The translations under genes were made by a program, and so were the position numbers. A DNA stretch of 64,000 bases. It comes from JALYUA01 sp038203955. Its GTDB lineage: Bacteria > Acidobacteriota > Thermoanaerobaculia > UBA5066 > Gp7-AA6. The notes beneath the pieces were generated by a model. The model did no database searches, was not told the DNA's origin, and saw only the letters and a list, made by a program, of their open reading frames with translations. Shown here piece by piece: positions 33,128 through 44,000 of the stretch. Numbering within the stretch: position 1 is the first letter of the stretch; each line of letters opens with the position of its first letter. The stretch lies in contig JBBRDK010000006.1 in NCBI GenBank assembly GCA_038203955.1, positions 7,416 through 71,415 of the forward strand, read 5' to 3'.

Positions 33128-35091
33128 CACCCCAGGCCGCGGGCGGCGACGCGAAGAGCGCGAATCCGGCGTTCTCCCGCCTGACTCCGGAGGAGGCGCG
33201 TTTCGTCCAAGCGTGGAATGACACCCGGAGGGACTATCCCCGTGACGAGACCATTCCGGCGCTCTTCGAGCGGGAAGTTCGGCGCTCGCCCGGCGCGACC
33301 GCGCTCGTCTCCGCGGAGGATGGGCGAACGCTGACCTACGACGCCCTCAATCGGCGGGCCAACCAGCTCGCCCGTCACCTGCGGGACCTCGGCGTCCGGC
33401 CGGAGATGCGGGTCGCGATTCACCTCGAGCGGTCGTTCGACGCGGTCGTCTCGATGCTCGCGATCCTGAAAGCCGGCGGCGCTTACGTTCCGCTCGATCC
33501 GCGCCTGCCGTTGAAGCGCGCCTCTCACGTCCTCGAAGACTCCGGGGCCTCCGTCGTGCTGAGCGTCGAGCCCCTGGCGGATGCGCTGCCCGCGGTCTGG
33601 GCCCGCCTCATCTGCCTCGACTCCGACGCGGGGGCGATTGCGCGGCAGAGCGACGCGAATCCGCCTCGCGCCGGTTCGGCGCTGGGCCTGGCGCACATTC
33701 TCTACACGTCGGGCTCGACCGGAGCGCCCAAGGGCGTGGCGGTGGTCCATCGCGGGGTCGTCCGCCTGGTCCGCGGGACGGACTTCGCCCACCTCGGCCC
33801 GGACGAGGTCTTCCTTCAGGCCGCGCCTTTGTCCTTCGACGCCTCGACGTTCGAGATCTGGGGCGCGCTGTTGAACGGCGGTCGCCTCGTGATCCTCTCT
33901 GCGCAGACCCCCGGCCTGGACGACCTCGCGGAAGCGATCCGGGCGCACGCTGTGACGACTCTCTGGCTCACCGCGGGACTCTTCCATCTCGCGGTCGACC
34001 AGCGGCTGTCGGATTTGAAACCTCTGCGCCAGCTTCTGGCCGGCGGCGATGTTCTCTCCCCGCCGAGAGTCCGGCGCGTGCTGGAAGAGATTCCCGGCTG
34101 CGCGCTCGTGAACGGCTACGGCCCCACGGAGAGCACGACCTTCGCCGCCTGCCACGTCATCCGCTCGCTGCCCGCGAGTGCCGCCACCGTGCCGATCGGG
34201 CGGCCCATCGCCAACACACAGATCTATCTCCTGGATTCCGAGCGCCGGTGGGTCCCGCCCGGTGAGACAGGGGAGCTGTACATCGGCGGTGATGGTCTGG
34301 CGCGCGGCTATTGGAACAGCCCGGAGCGGACCGCCGAGAGTTTCGTGAAGTCCCCTTTCGACGCGGAAGCCGACGCGCGCCTCTATCGAACGGGGGATCT
34401 GGCGCGCCTGCTCCCGGACGGCAATCTCGAATTCCTCGGCCGTGCCGACCACCAGATCAAGGTCCAGGGCTTTCGAGTCGAGCTTTCCGAGATCGAATCG
34501 GCGCTCGCCCGCCACGCGGCCGTCTCCTGCAACGTCGTCGACGCCCGGCAGACGTCGGCGGGCGGCCAGAGGCTCGTCGCCTACGTCGTTCTCCGTCCGG
34601 GAGAGGAGGCAAGCGACGCCGAGCTCCGCGCGTTTTTGCAGCAGGAGCTTCCGGAATACATGGTGCCCCCCGCCTTCGTGCGCCTCTCCTCGCTTCCGCT
34701 CACGGGCAACGGCAAAGTGGACCGGCGCGCCCTTCCGGAACCGGTGGGGGCCTCCGCCGGGACCGCGTCTCCCCCGCGCTCCATGACAGAAGAGACGATC
34801 GCGCAGGTCTGGCGGTCCGTTCTCGACCTCGAGGCGATCGATTGCGACGAGAACTTCTTCGACCTCGGAGGCAATTCGCTTCTTCTGATCGACGCTCACG
34901 CCAGGCTCCAAAAACTTCTCGCGATTTCCATGCCCATCACGACGCTCTTCGAATATCCGACAGTCCGATCCCTCGCACGTTCTCTCGCCAGCGGCCCGGC
35001 TCCCGACGAGTCGCTGCAGGCGTTGCGGGAACGGGTCCGGCAGAGGCGCCAGGTATGCGATCGCCGTCCCACACCGGAGCCCGCGTCGTGA
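33124..35091 (+). CDS. NRPS loading protein, A-PCP, valine code
   Basis: A 655-residue two-domain protein. The adenylation domain spans about residues 35-545 (core ILYTSGSTGAPKGVAVV, then NGYGPTEST and YRTGDLARLLPDGNLEFLGR, lysine in NGKVDRR). The carrier domain follows at about 555-625 with phosphopantetheine serine S585 in DLGGNSLL. Aligning by eye to the GrsA positions, the specificity code reads D-A-F-W-L-G-G-T-F, close to known valine codes. There is no condensation domain, so it starts the assembly line. It is coupled on both sides: ATGA with the hydroxylase gene and GTGA with the PKS-NRPS gene. Expected role: load valine, present it to the hydroxylase, then pass it to the ketosynthase. 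Confidence 0.92.
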   Translation: MTPQAAGGDAKSANPAFSRLTPEEARFVQAWNDTRRDYPRDETIPALFEREVRRSPGATALVSAEDGRTLTYDALNRRANQLARHLRDLGVRPEMRVAIHLERSFDAVVSMLAILKAGGAYVPLDPRLPLKRASHVLEDSGASVVLSVEPLADALPAVWARLICLDSDAGAIARQSDANPPRAGSALGLAHILYTSGSTGAPKGVAVVHRGVVRLVRGTDFAHLGPDEVFLQAAPLSFDASTFEIWGALLNGGRLVILSAQTPGLDDLAEAIRAHAVTTLWLTAGLFHLAVDQRLSDLKPLRQLLAGGDVLSPPRVRRVLEEIPGCALVNGYGPTESTTFAACHVIRSLPASAATVPIGRPIANTQIYLLDSERRWVPPGETGELYIGGDGLARGYWNSPERTAESFVKSPFDAEADARLYRTGDLARLLPDGNLEFLGRADHQIKVQGFRVELSEIESALARHAAVSCNVVDARQTSAGGQRLVAYVVLRPGEEASDAELRAFLQQELPEYMVPPAFVRLSSLPLTGNGKVDRRALPEPVGASAGTASPPRSMTEETIAQVWRSVLDLEAIDCDENFFDLGGNSLLLIDAHARLQKLLAISMPITTLFEYPTVRSLARSLASGPAPDESLQALRERVRQRRQVCDRRPTPEPAS

Positions 35092-38000
35092 GCGGTGTGC
35101 GAGACGGCAATCTGCGGGACGCGATTGCGATTGTGGGGATGGCGGGGCGTTTTCCCGGCGCGGATTCGGTCTCGCACTTATGGGAGAACCTCCAGGCGGG
35201 CCGCGAATCGATCTCCGTTCTCACCGACGCGGAGCTGCTCGAATCCGGGATCGACGCTTCCATGCTCGCCGACCCGCTGTATGTCAAGGCGCGGGGCGTG
35301 TTGGAGGACGTCGATCTCTTCGACGCATCCTTCTTCGGATTCACTCCCAAAGAGGCGGAGTTGACGGATCCGCAGCACCGGCTTTTTTTAGAGACGTGCT
35401 GGCGCGCGCTCGAGGACGCGGGCTGCAATCCGGAGGCCTTCGACGGTGCGATCGGCGTCTTCGGCGGAATGAGCATGAACACGTATCTGCTCGCGGCCCG
35501 CGGGAAGGACCCCGGTTTCTGGAAGGATCTCACCGAGTCCTACCAGATCGGTGAATACCCCTCCGTGCTGGGAAACGACTACAACTTTCTGGCAACGAGG
35601 GTCTCCTACAAGCTGAACCTGACGGGACCGAGCCTGGACGTCCAGACGGGATGCTCGACTTCTCTCGTGGCGGTCTGTCTGGCGTGCCGAGCGCTCCTGC
35701 AGCACGATTGCGACGCCGCGCTGGCCGGAGGGGTCTCGATCACCTTCCCGCAGAAGAGGGGCTACCTCTACCAGGAAGGGGCGATGGGCTCTCCGGACGG
35801 CAAGTGCCGTGCGTTCGACGCGGCCGCCGGAGGGACGGTGTTCGGGTCCGGAGTCGGGATCGTGGTCTTGAAGCGGCTCTCCGATGCCGTCGCGAACAGA
35901 GACTCCATTGTCGCGGTGATCCGCGGATTCGCGTTGAACAACGACGGGGCGTCCAAGGTCGGTTACATGGCGCCGAGCGTCGAAGGCCAGGCCGCAGTGA
36001 TCGCGACGGCGCAGGCTGTCGCCGATGTGGACGCCGAGTCGATTGGATACGTCGAGACGCACGGAACGGGGACGCCGCTCGGGGACCCGATCGAGATCGC
36101 CGGGCTGACCCGAGCCTTTCGGTCCGCGACGAGCGCGAAGGGATTCTGCGCGATCGGGTCGGTCAAGCCGAACGTCGGCCATCTGGATATCGCTTCCGGG
36201 GTCACGGGTCTGATGAAGGCGGCGCTCGCCGTCCGCACGGGCCGGATTCCGCCGAGCCTCCATTTCGAGCGATCCAATCCCGCCATCGACTTCGCGGACT
36301 CGCCGTTCTTCGTGAACACGCAACTCTCCGAGTGGAGCAACACCGCCCGCCCGCGCCGCGCGGGGGTGAGTGCCTTCGGCGTCGGGGGCACAAACGCCCA
36401 CGTGGTCCTCGAAGAGGCCCCCGTGCCCGAACCTCCCGCCATCCGCTCCTGCGAGCTTCTGGTGCTCTCGGCGAAGACGCCCACCGGGCTCGACGCGGCC
36501 GCGGCGAATCTCGCTCGCCATCTGGCCGAGAAACCGGAAGCGAACCTCGGTAACGTGGCCTTCACGCTGCAGGCGGGCCGCAAGAACTTCGCCCACCGGC
36601 GCGCTCTCGTTTGCGCGGACGTCGCGGAGGCGGTCTCTGATCTGACGCGTCCCTCCGGACGAGCGGTGGCCCGGGGCGGGGACGTTCCCGTCTCCTCGGT
36701 CGCGTTCCTGTTTCCCGGCCAGGGATCACAGTACCCGGGCATGGCCCGGGAGATCTACGAGAGTGAAGAGCGGTTCAGGCAGGAGGTCGACCTCTGCGTC
36801 GGCCTGCTTGGGCCGGAGCTCGCGAAGAACCTGCGCGATCTTCTGCTCGCGCCCCCGGCAGAGGGCGAGCCTTCGGAGAAGAGCGCGATCCACCGAACGG
36901 GGCTGGCCCAGCCCGCCCTTTTCGTCGTCGAATACGCGCTCGCGCGGCTCTGGGAGAGCTGGGGCGTTCGTCCGTCGGCGATGCTCGGGCACAGCGTCGG
37001 CGAATTCGTCGCAGCCACGCTCGCCGGCGTCTTCTCCCTCGAAGATGCGCTGGCGCTCGTGGCGGCGCGCGGACGGATGATCGAAGAACTCCCCGAGGGA
37101 TCGATGCTCGCCGTCCGGATGGAAGAAGGGCAACTGGCCACGGTGGCGCGTCCAGGGCTCTCCCTCGCCGCGGTCAACGCGCCCTCGCTCTGCGTGCTGT
37201 CGGGCCCGCCGGACGTCATCGATGGTCTGCAGAAAGAGCTGGCGGAGCGGGGAATCGCCCAGCGCCGGCTTCAGACATCCCATGCTTTCCATTCCGAAAT
37301 GATGGATCCCGTCGTCGCCCCCTTCGAGGATCTCGTGAACAGTGTCCGTCTCCAGCCGCCGTCGATCCCGATCGTTTCGGGCGTGACGGGAACGTGGGTC
37401 CGGGCCGAGGAGGCGACCGACCCCGCGTACTGGAGCGCCCATCTGCGAAAACCCGTCCATTTCGCCCGCGGCGTCGCGACGCTCTTGAATGAAAAGGGCC
37501 GGGCCCTCCTGGAAGTCGGCCCCGGTCAGACTCTTTCCCTGCACGCGAAGCGTCATCCGGCGAAGACCTCCGGACATGTCGTTCTCTCCTCTCTGGGCCA
37601 TCCGGAGAATCGCGAGTCCGAACGGGCGTGCCTCCTGCGCGCGGCGGGGCAACTGTGGGTCTCCCGGGTCGCGATCGACTGGCAGGGACTCCAGGCGGGA
37701 AGGGATTTGGGCCGCGTCCCTCTTCCGACCTACCCCTTCGAGAGGAGCCGCCACTGGATCGGGACGCGACTGGAGGACACCACCTCCGGCATCGGTACCC
37801 ACGGCGGCCCCCAAATCGCGTCTCTGCCAACCCGGGCCGAGGGGGCCGTCGCCTTTCCAACGAAAGCGGAGTTGCCAATGATGAACGACGCCAACCCCGC
37901 CTCTGCGGCTTTTCGCCATCCCCGGCTTCTCTCGAGAGTCCAGAAAGTGTTCGGCGATCTCGCCGGCCTGCCGCCCGGAGAAGTCCCGCCTTCCGCGACT

Positions 38001-41000
38001 TTTCTCGAGGCCGGTTTCGACTCGCTCTTCCTGACGCAGGCGAGCCAGCACCTCCAGAAGGAGTTCGGAATTCGCATCGCCTTTCGTCAACTCCTGGGAG
38101 ATCAGTCGACACCCGACGCCCTTGCCAGCTTCCTCGACGCGCAGCTGCCCGCCGAAATCGCGCTCCTGACCCCGACTTCCGTGGCGGCGGTAGCCGAACC
38201 CCCGGCGAATTCCCCGCGGCCGGCGGCCGGCGCGGCGCCCGCAGCCGGATCTTCGGGCGTTCTCGAGCGTATTTTGACGGAGCAGCTGCGCGTCATGTCT
38301 CGCCAGCTTGAGATGCTTCGCGGCGACATCCCGGAGCTCGCGCCGCCGGAGGAGACGGCCTCCGTCCCGACGACGTCGCTTCCGAATCCAGAGGGGCCCG
38401 TACCGGCGCAGTTTGAGTCTGCCGGCGAAAAGCCAGCCTTCAAGCCCTTCGGTCCCTACAAGCCGATCGAGAGAGGCGCCGGAGACGCTCTCTCGGAGAC
38501 GGCCCGGCGGTATCTGACGGGTTTTATCGAGCGTTACTCGCGTAAGACGGCGAAGTCGAAGCGGCTCGCCGAGGAGCACCGCTCCCATTTCGCCGACCCG
38601 CGGGTCGTGGCGGGGTTCCGCCGCGACTGGAAGGAAATCGTCTACCCGATCGTGGCGACGGGCTCTTCGGGCTCGCGCATCCGGGACGTGGACGGGAACG
38701 AATACGTCGACCTCCTGATGGGATTCGGCCTGAACCTCTTCGGACATTCGCCGTCGTTCGTGACCGAGGCCGTCGCCGAACAGCTTCGTAAGGGCGTCGA
38801 GATCGGGCCGCAGTCCCCTCTCGCGGGGGAGGTGGCGCGTCTCATCAGCGAGTTCACTGGAATGGAGCGGGTGACCTTCTGCAATACGGGCTCCGAAGCC
38901 GTGATGGCCGCGATCCGCCTGGCCCGTACCGTGACGGGCCGCGACCCGATCGCGCTCTTTTCCGGCGCATACCACGGCACATTCGACGAGGTCCTCGTGA
39001 GAGGCGTGCGCTCCGGAGGTGTCCACAAGTCCTTTCCCATCGCACCGGGCATCCCCGCCGCGAAGGTCGAGAACGTCCTCGTGCTCGACTACGGAACCGA
39101 GGAATCGCTGCGGATCCTCGAATCCCGGATTGGCCAGCTGGCGGCCATTCTGGTCGAGCCGGTTCAGAGCCGGCACCCCGATCTCCAGCCGCGGGAGTTT
39201 CTCCGGAAACTGCGGGAGATGACCGAGAAATCCGGAACGGCGCTCATCTTCGATGAAGTGATCACGGGCTTTCGAGTCCATCCGGGAGGCGCTCAGGCGT
39301 GGTTCGGAATCCAGGCCGATCTCGCGACCTACGGGAAGGTGCTCGGCGGCGGTCTGCCTCTCGGGGTCGTCGCCGGAAAAGGCGCTTTCATGGACGCTTT
39401 GGACGGCGGCATCTGGCAGTTCGGAGACGACTCGTTCCCCGAGACCGGCGTGACCTTCTTTGCGGGGACCTTCGTGAGACATCCACTCGCGATGGCCGCC
39501 GCGCTGGCGGTGCTCCATCGGCTGAAGGCTGCCGGGCCCTCCCTCCAGGAAGGGTTGAACGACAAAGCCGCGTGGTTGGCGGGAGAGTTGAACGCCGTCT
39601 TCGAAAGAAATCACGTCCCGAGCCGCGTCGAGCACTTCGGCTCGATTCTCTATTTCGGGTTTTCGAACGATCACCGACTCGCGAGCCTGCTCTTCTATCA
39701 TCTTCGCGAAAAAGGCGTGCACATCTGGGAGGGTTTCCCCTGCTTCGTTACAGAAGCGCACAGCCAGGAAGACCTCGAGTTCATCGTGCGCTCCTTTGAC
39801 GCAAGCGCCACTGAGATGAGGGCGGGAGGACTTCTGCCGTCTTCCGACGACGGGAGAGGGCGTGGCGATGCGGTCCCACGACCCATGGAAGTCGTTGCCG
39901 CGACCGCGCCGGAGAGCCCCGATTCCGCCGCCTCTTCGTTGACCGAATCCCAGAAGGAGGTCTGGCTCGCGTGCCAGATGGGATCCGAAGCTTCCTGTGC
40001 GTTCAACGAGGGCATCTCGCTCCGGTTTCGCGGAACTCTCGAGGTTTCGGCCCTGCGCGAGGCGCTCCAGGATCTCGTTGACCGGCATGACGCCCTGCGC
40101 ACGAAGTTCGACGCGGATGGGGAACTGCAGCGCGTGGTAGCGGCGGCGAGCGTCCCGCTGACGATCACGGATCTATCGGAATGGAAGCGCGGGGACGCGC
40201 AAGTGCGGAGCAGGCAGATCGTGCTCGAGGAGGCACGGACTCCCTTCGATCTGACGCGCGGACCGCTCCTCCGCGGCCGACTCGTACGCCTCGCGACTGA
40301 CCTTCACGATCTCGTGCTGACGGCCCACCATCTCGCCTCCGATGGCTGGTCGACGAACGTGCTTCTCAGGGAGCTCGCCTCCCTCTATTCCGCACGGCGA
40401 GAGTCAATCGCAAACGACCTGCCCGCCGCGTCGCGCTTTCGCGATTTTGCCGCGCGCGAGGCGGCGCGGCGCAGAGGTCCGAAGGCCTCCGCGACCGAGG
40501 CGTACTGGCTGGGCGAGTTTGCGTCCCCGGCGCCCGTGTTGGATCTGCCGACGGACCGGCCGCGTCCGGCTGTCAAGACGTATGCGGGAGCGACGATCCG
40601 ACGGACGGTTTCCGGCTCGCTCGCAAAGGCGGTGCGTCAGGCCGGTGCCCGAGAAGGATGTACGCTTTTTGCGACTCTGTTTGCGGTGTTTACGGCCCTT
40701 CTCCACCGCCTGACGGGGCAAGAAGATCTGGTGGTCGGGATCCCCGCCGCGGGCCAGGCCGGAGACGGCTGCGAGGACGTCGTCGGACACTGCGTCAACT
40801 TCCTGCCGATTCGCTCGCGCGCGCCGAAGGATGTCGAGTTCCGAACACACTTGCGGTCCATCCGGAAGACGATTCTGGACGCCTTCGAGCACCAGGACTA
40901 TACGTACGGCAGTCTCATCCAGGCGCTGGCGCTTCCGCGCGATCCGAGCCGTCTGCCGCTGATCGAGGCGCAATTCAACCTCGAGCGGGTTGGAGCCGGC

Positions 41001-44000
41001 TCGGATTGGAGCGGCCTTGCCGTGGACGTGGACACTAACCCGAAGTCTTTCGTCAACGACGACGTCTTCTTGAATGTCGTCGAGACGGCGGATGGCCTGG
41101 TTCTCGACTGCGACTTCAATACCGATCTCTTCGACGCCGGGACGGTCGAGCGGTGGCTGGGATACTTCGAGAAGCTCCTCGAGGGAATCGTCGAGGACGC
41201 CTCCCGGTCGCTTTCGGCCCTGCCCCTGTGCGGCGAGGCGGAGCGTAAACAGGTGCTGGTCGAATGGAATCGCACCCGGCGGCGGCTTTCGAAGGCCGGG
41301 TGCGCGCATCAGCTCTTCGAAGTGCAGGCGCTTCGGGCGCCGGAGGCGATCGCTCTCTCCTTCCGGGACGAGCGGGTGACCTACGCGGAATTGAACGTCC
41401 GCGCGAACCGGCTGGCGAATCACCTCGCGAGCTTCGGAGTCGCCCGTGGCGTCGTCGTGGGCCTGTGCCTGGAGCGCTCTCCCGACCTCGTGGTCGCGAT
41501 TCTGGCGATCCTGAAGGCCGGAGGAGCCTACGTCCCGCTCGATCCCTCGCACCCATCGGAGCGCCGCGCCGCGATCCTCGAGGACGTGGGCGCGCCGTTC
41601 CTCCTCATAGACGAAGACGAAGACGTTCCCGTTCCGGCGGCGACCCGGGTCATCCGGCTGCGCGCGGAACGCGAAAAAATCTCGGAGGCGAGCGCCGAGA
41701 CGCCAGGGGCCACGCCGGCCGCGGAGGACCTGGCGTACGTGATCTACACATCCGGGTCGACGGGAAAACCGAAGGGCGTCGCCATAGCGCACCGGTCCCT
41801 CGTGAACCTGCTCGAAGCCATGCGAGAGAGTCCCGGGATCGGTCGCACCGATACCCTCCTCGCAGTCACGACTGTGTCCTTCGACATCGCGGCGCTCGAG
41901 TTGCTCCTGCCGCTGACGGCGGGGGCGCGAACCGCTCTCGCTCCGCCGGAAGCCTCTTCCGACGGCAGCCGGCTGTCCGAAGAGCTGTTTCGCTCCCAAG
42001 CCACGATCCTTCAGGCGACGCCCGCCACGTGGCGGCTCTTGATCGACTCGGGGTGGAAGGGTCAGTCGAATCTGAAGTTGCTCTGCGGCGGAGAACCTCT
42101 GTCTCGCGACCTGGCGGACGCCCTCCTCGCCCGTGGCGGCTCCCTCTGGAACATGTATGGTCCCACGGAGACGACGATCTGGTCCGCGGCTGGACGGGTC
42201 GCCGCCGGCGAGGGCGCGCCCCGCATCGGACCGCCGATCGCGAACACCCGACTCTATGTCCTCGACGAAGAGCTTCGGCCCGTGCCCATCGGGGTCCGGG
42301 GTGAGGTCTTCATCGGAGGAGAGGGTCTCGCGAGGGGCTACTGGAAGCTGCCGGAGCTTACCGAAAGAAACTTCCTTCCCGATCCCTTCCGGAGCGAACG
42401 GGGAGCTCGGCTCTACCGGACCGGCGACCTTGGCCGTTTCCGGTCCGATGGGACGATTGAGCTCTCCGGCCGGCGAGACCGGCAAGTCAAAGTCCGGGGA
42501 TACCGCATCGAGCTTTCCGAGGTCGAAGCCGCGCTCTCGAGCCATGCGGCCGTGCGGGAAGCCGCCGTGACGGTTCGCGAAGACTCGCCTGGCGACAGGA
42601 GACTCGTTGCGTACATTGTCCCCGAGGCAGCCGATCTGCGCGACGTCGAGGCCGAGTGGCAGGCGGAGATGAGCGCCCAGTGGCGCGCGCAATACGGCTC
42701 GGCGATTCGGGAGCGCGATCCCGGGAGCGATGCGCATCCGGATCCGTCCCTGAGCCTCTACGGCTGGACTGGCCTCGGCAACGTCGCCGAAGAGCTCGAC
42801 GCATGGCTCGCTCCGATCGCCGAGGAGATCCTCGCCTGGAGTCCCCGGCGCGTCCTCGAGATCGGATGCGGCACCGGGCTGCTGCTCGAAAGGCTGGCTC
42901 CCGCATGCCGGTTTTACTCGGGCACGGATCTGTCGGAGGAGGCGCTCGACAGCCTACGCGCCCGCCTGGCATTGTCGGACCTCCCGGCGAAACGAGTCGG
43001 GCTCCGGCGCCGGATGGCGGACGATTTCGAGGGAATCGAGCCCGGGTCGTTCGACACCGTGATCGTCAACTCGGTCGTGGAGTACCTGCCGAGCGTCGAG
43101 TCTCTGTTACGGGTCGTCGAAGGCGCGATCCGGACCGTCGGGAAGGGCGGGCGCGTTTTCCTGGGGGATGTCCCGAGCCTGCCGATGTGGGAAACCTTTC
43201 ACGCGGCGGCCCAGCTCGCGCACGCTTCCGACGAGCTTCCCGTCAAAGAGCTCTCGGAGCGGGTGCGCCACGCGGTCTCGCAGGGGAGCCGTCTGCTGGT
43301 CGATCCCGACTTTTTCCGGGCGCTCAAACACAGCGTTCCGGGGATTGACCGTGTCGAAGTGCGGCTCTCGCGGGGCCGATTTTCGGACGAAGCGTCGCGA
43401 CTCCACGCCGACGCCTATTACGACGTAATCCTTCACGTCGGTGAGCCGACTCCGGACAAAGGCCAGGTCGGGCGAGAGCGCGTGACGCTCGATTGGGAAG
43501 AAGAACCCCTGGCCCTGTCCACCCTCGAAACTCTCTTCACGGCGGAGACGGACTCGGTCCTCGTGCTGGGAGTCCCGATTCTCCGTCTGGTGGCGCAAGC
43601 GAAGACGCTCGAGCTGCTCGAGACCGGAGAGGGAGGCGTCGCGGAGACGGTCGGCGACCTTCGGGAGCGCCTGCGAGACGTGTCGGGCGCCGACCTCGCA
43701 CCAATCGGGGATCTCGCCGAGAGTCGAGGCTACTCGATGGACAGGGTCTGGTCCGGCTCGGGACGTTCCGGCCGTTGCGATCTGCTTTTCCGGCGCGCTC
43801 TTGCGAAGACCGGCGTGAGTCTGTCTCCCGGACTGTCGAAAGAGGTCCCGGGGCCGAGGCCGTGGCATGAGTACGCCAACAGTCCCGCGCGCTCGGCGCT
43901 CGCGCGCCGTCTCGTGCCGGAGCTCCGGTCGTTCGTCAAGCAGAAGTTGCCCGCCTTCATGGTGCCGGCCGCGATCGAGATCCTCGAAGTGCTGCCCCTC

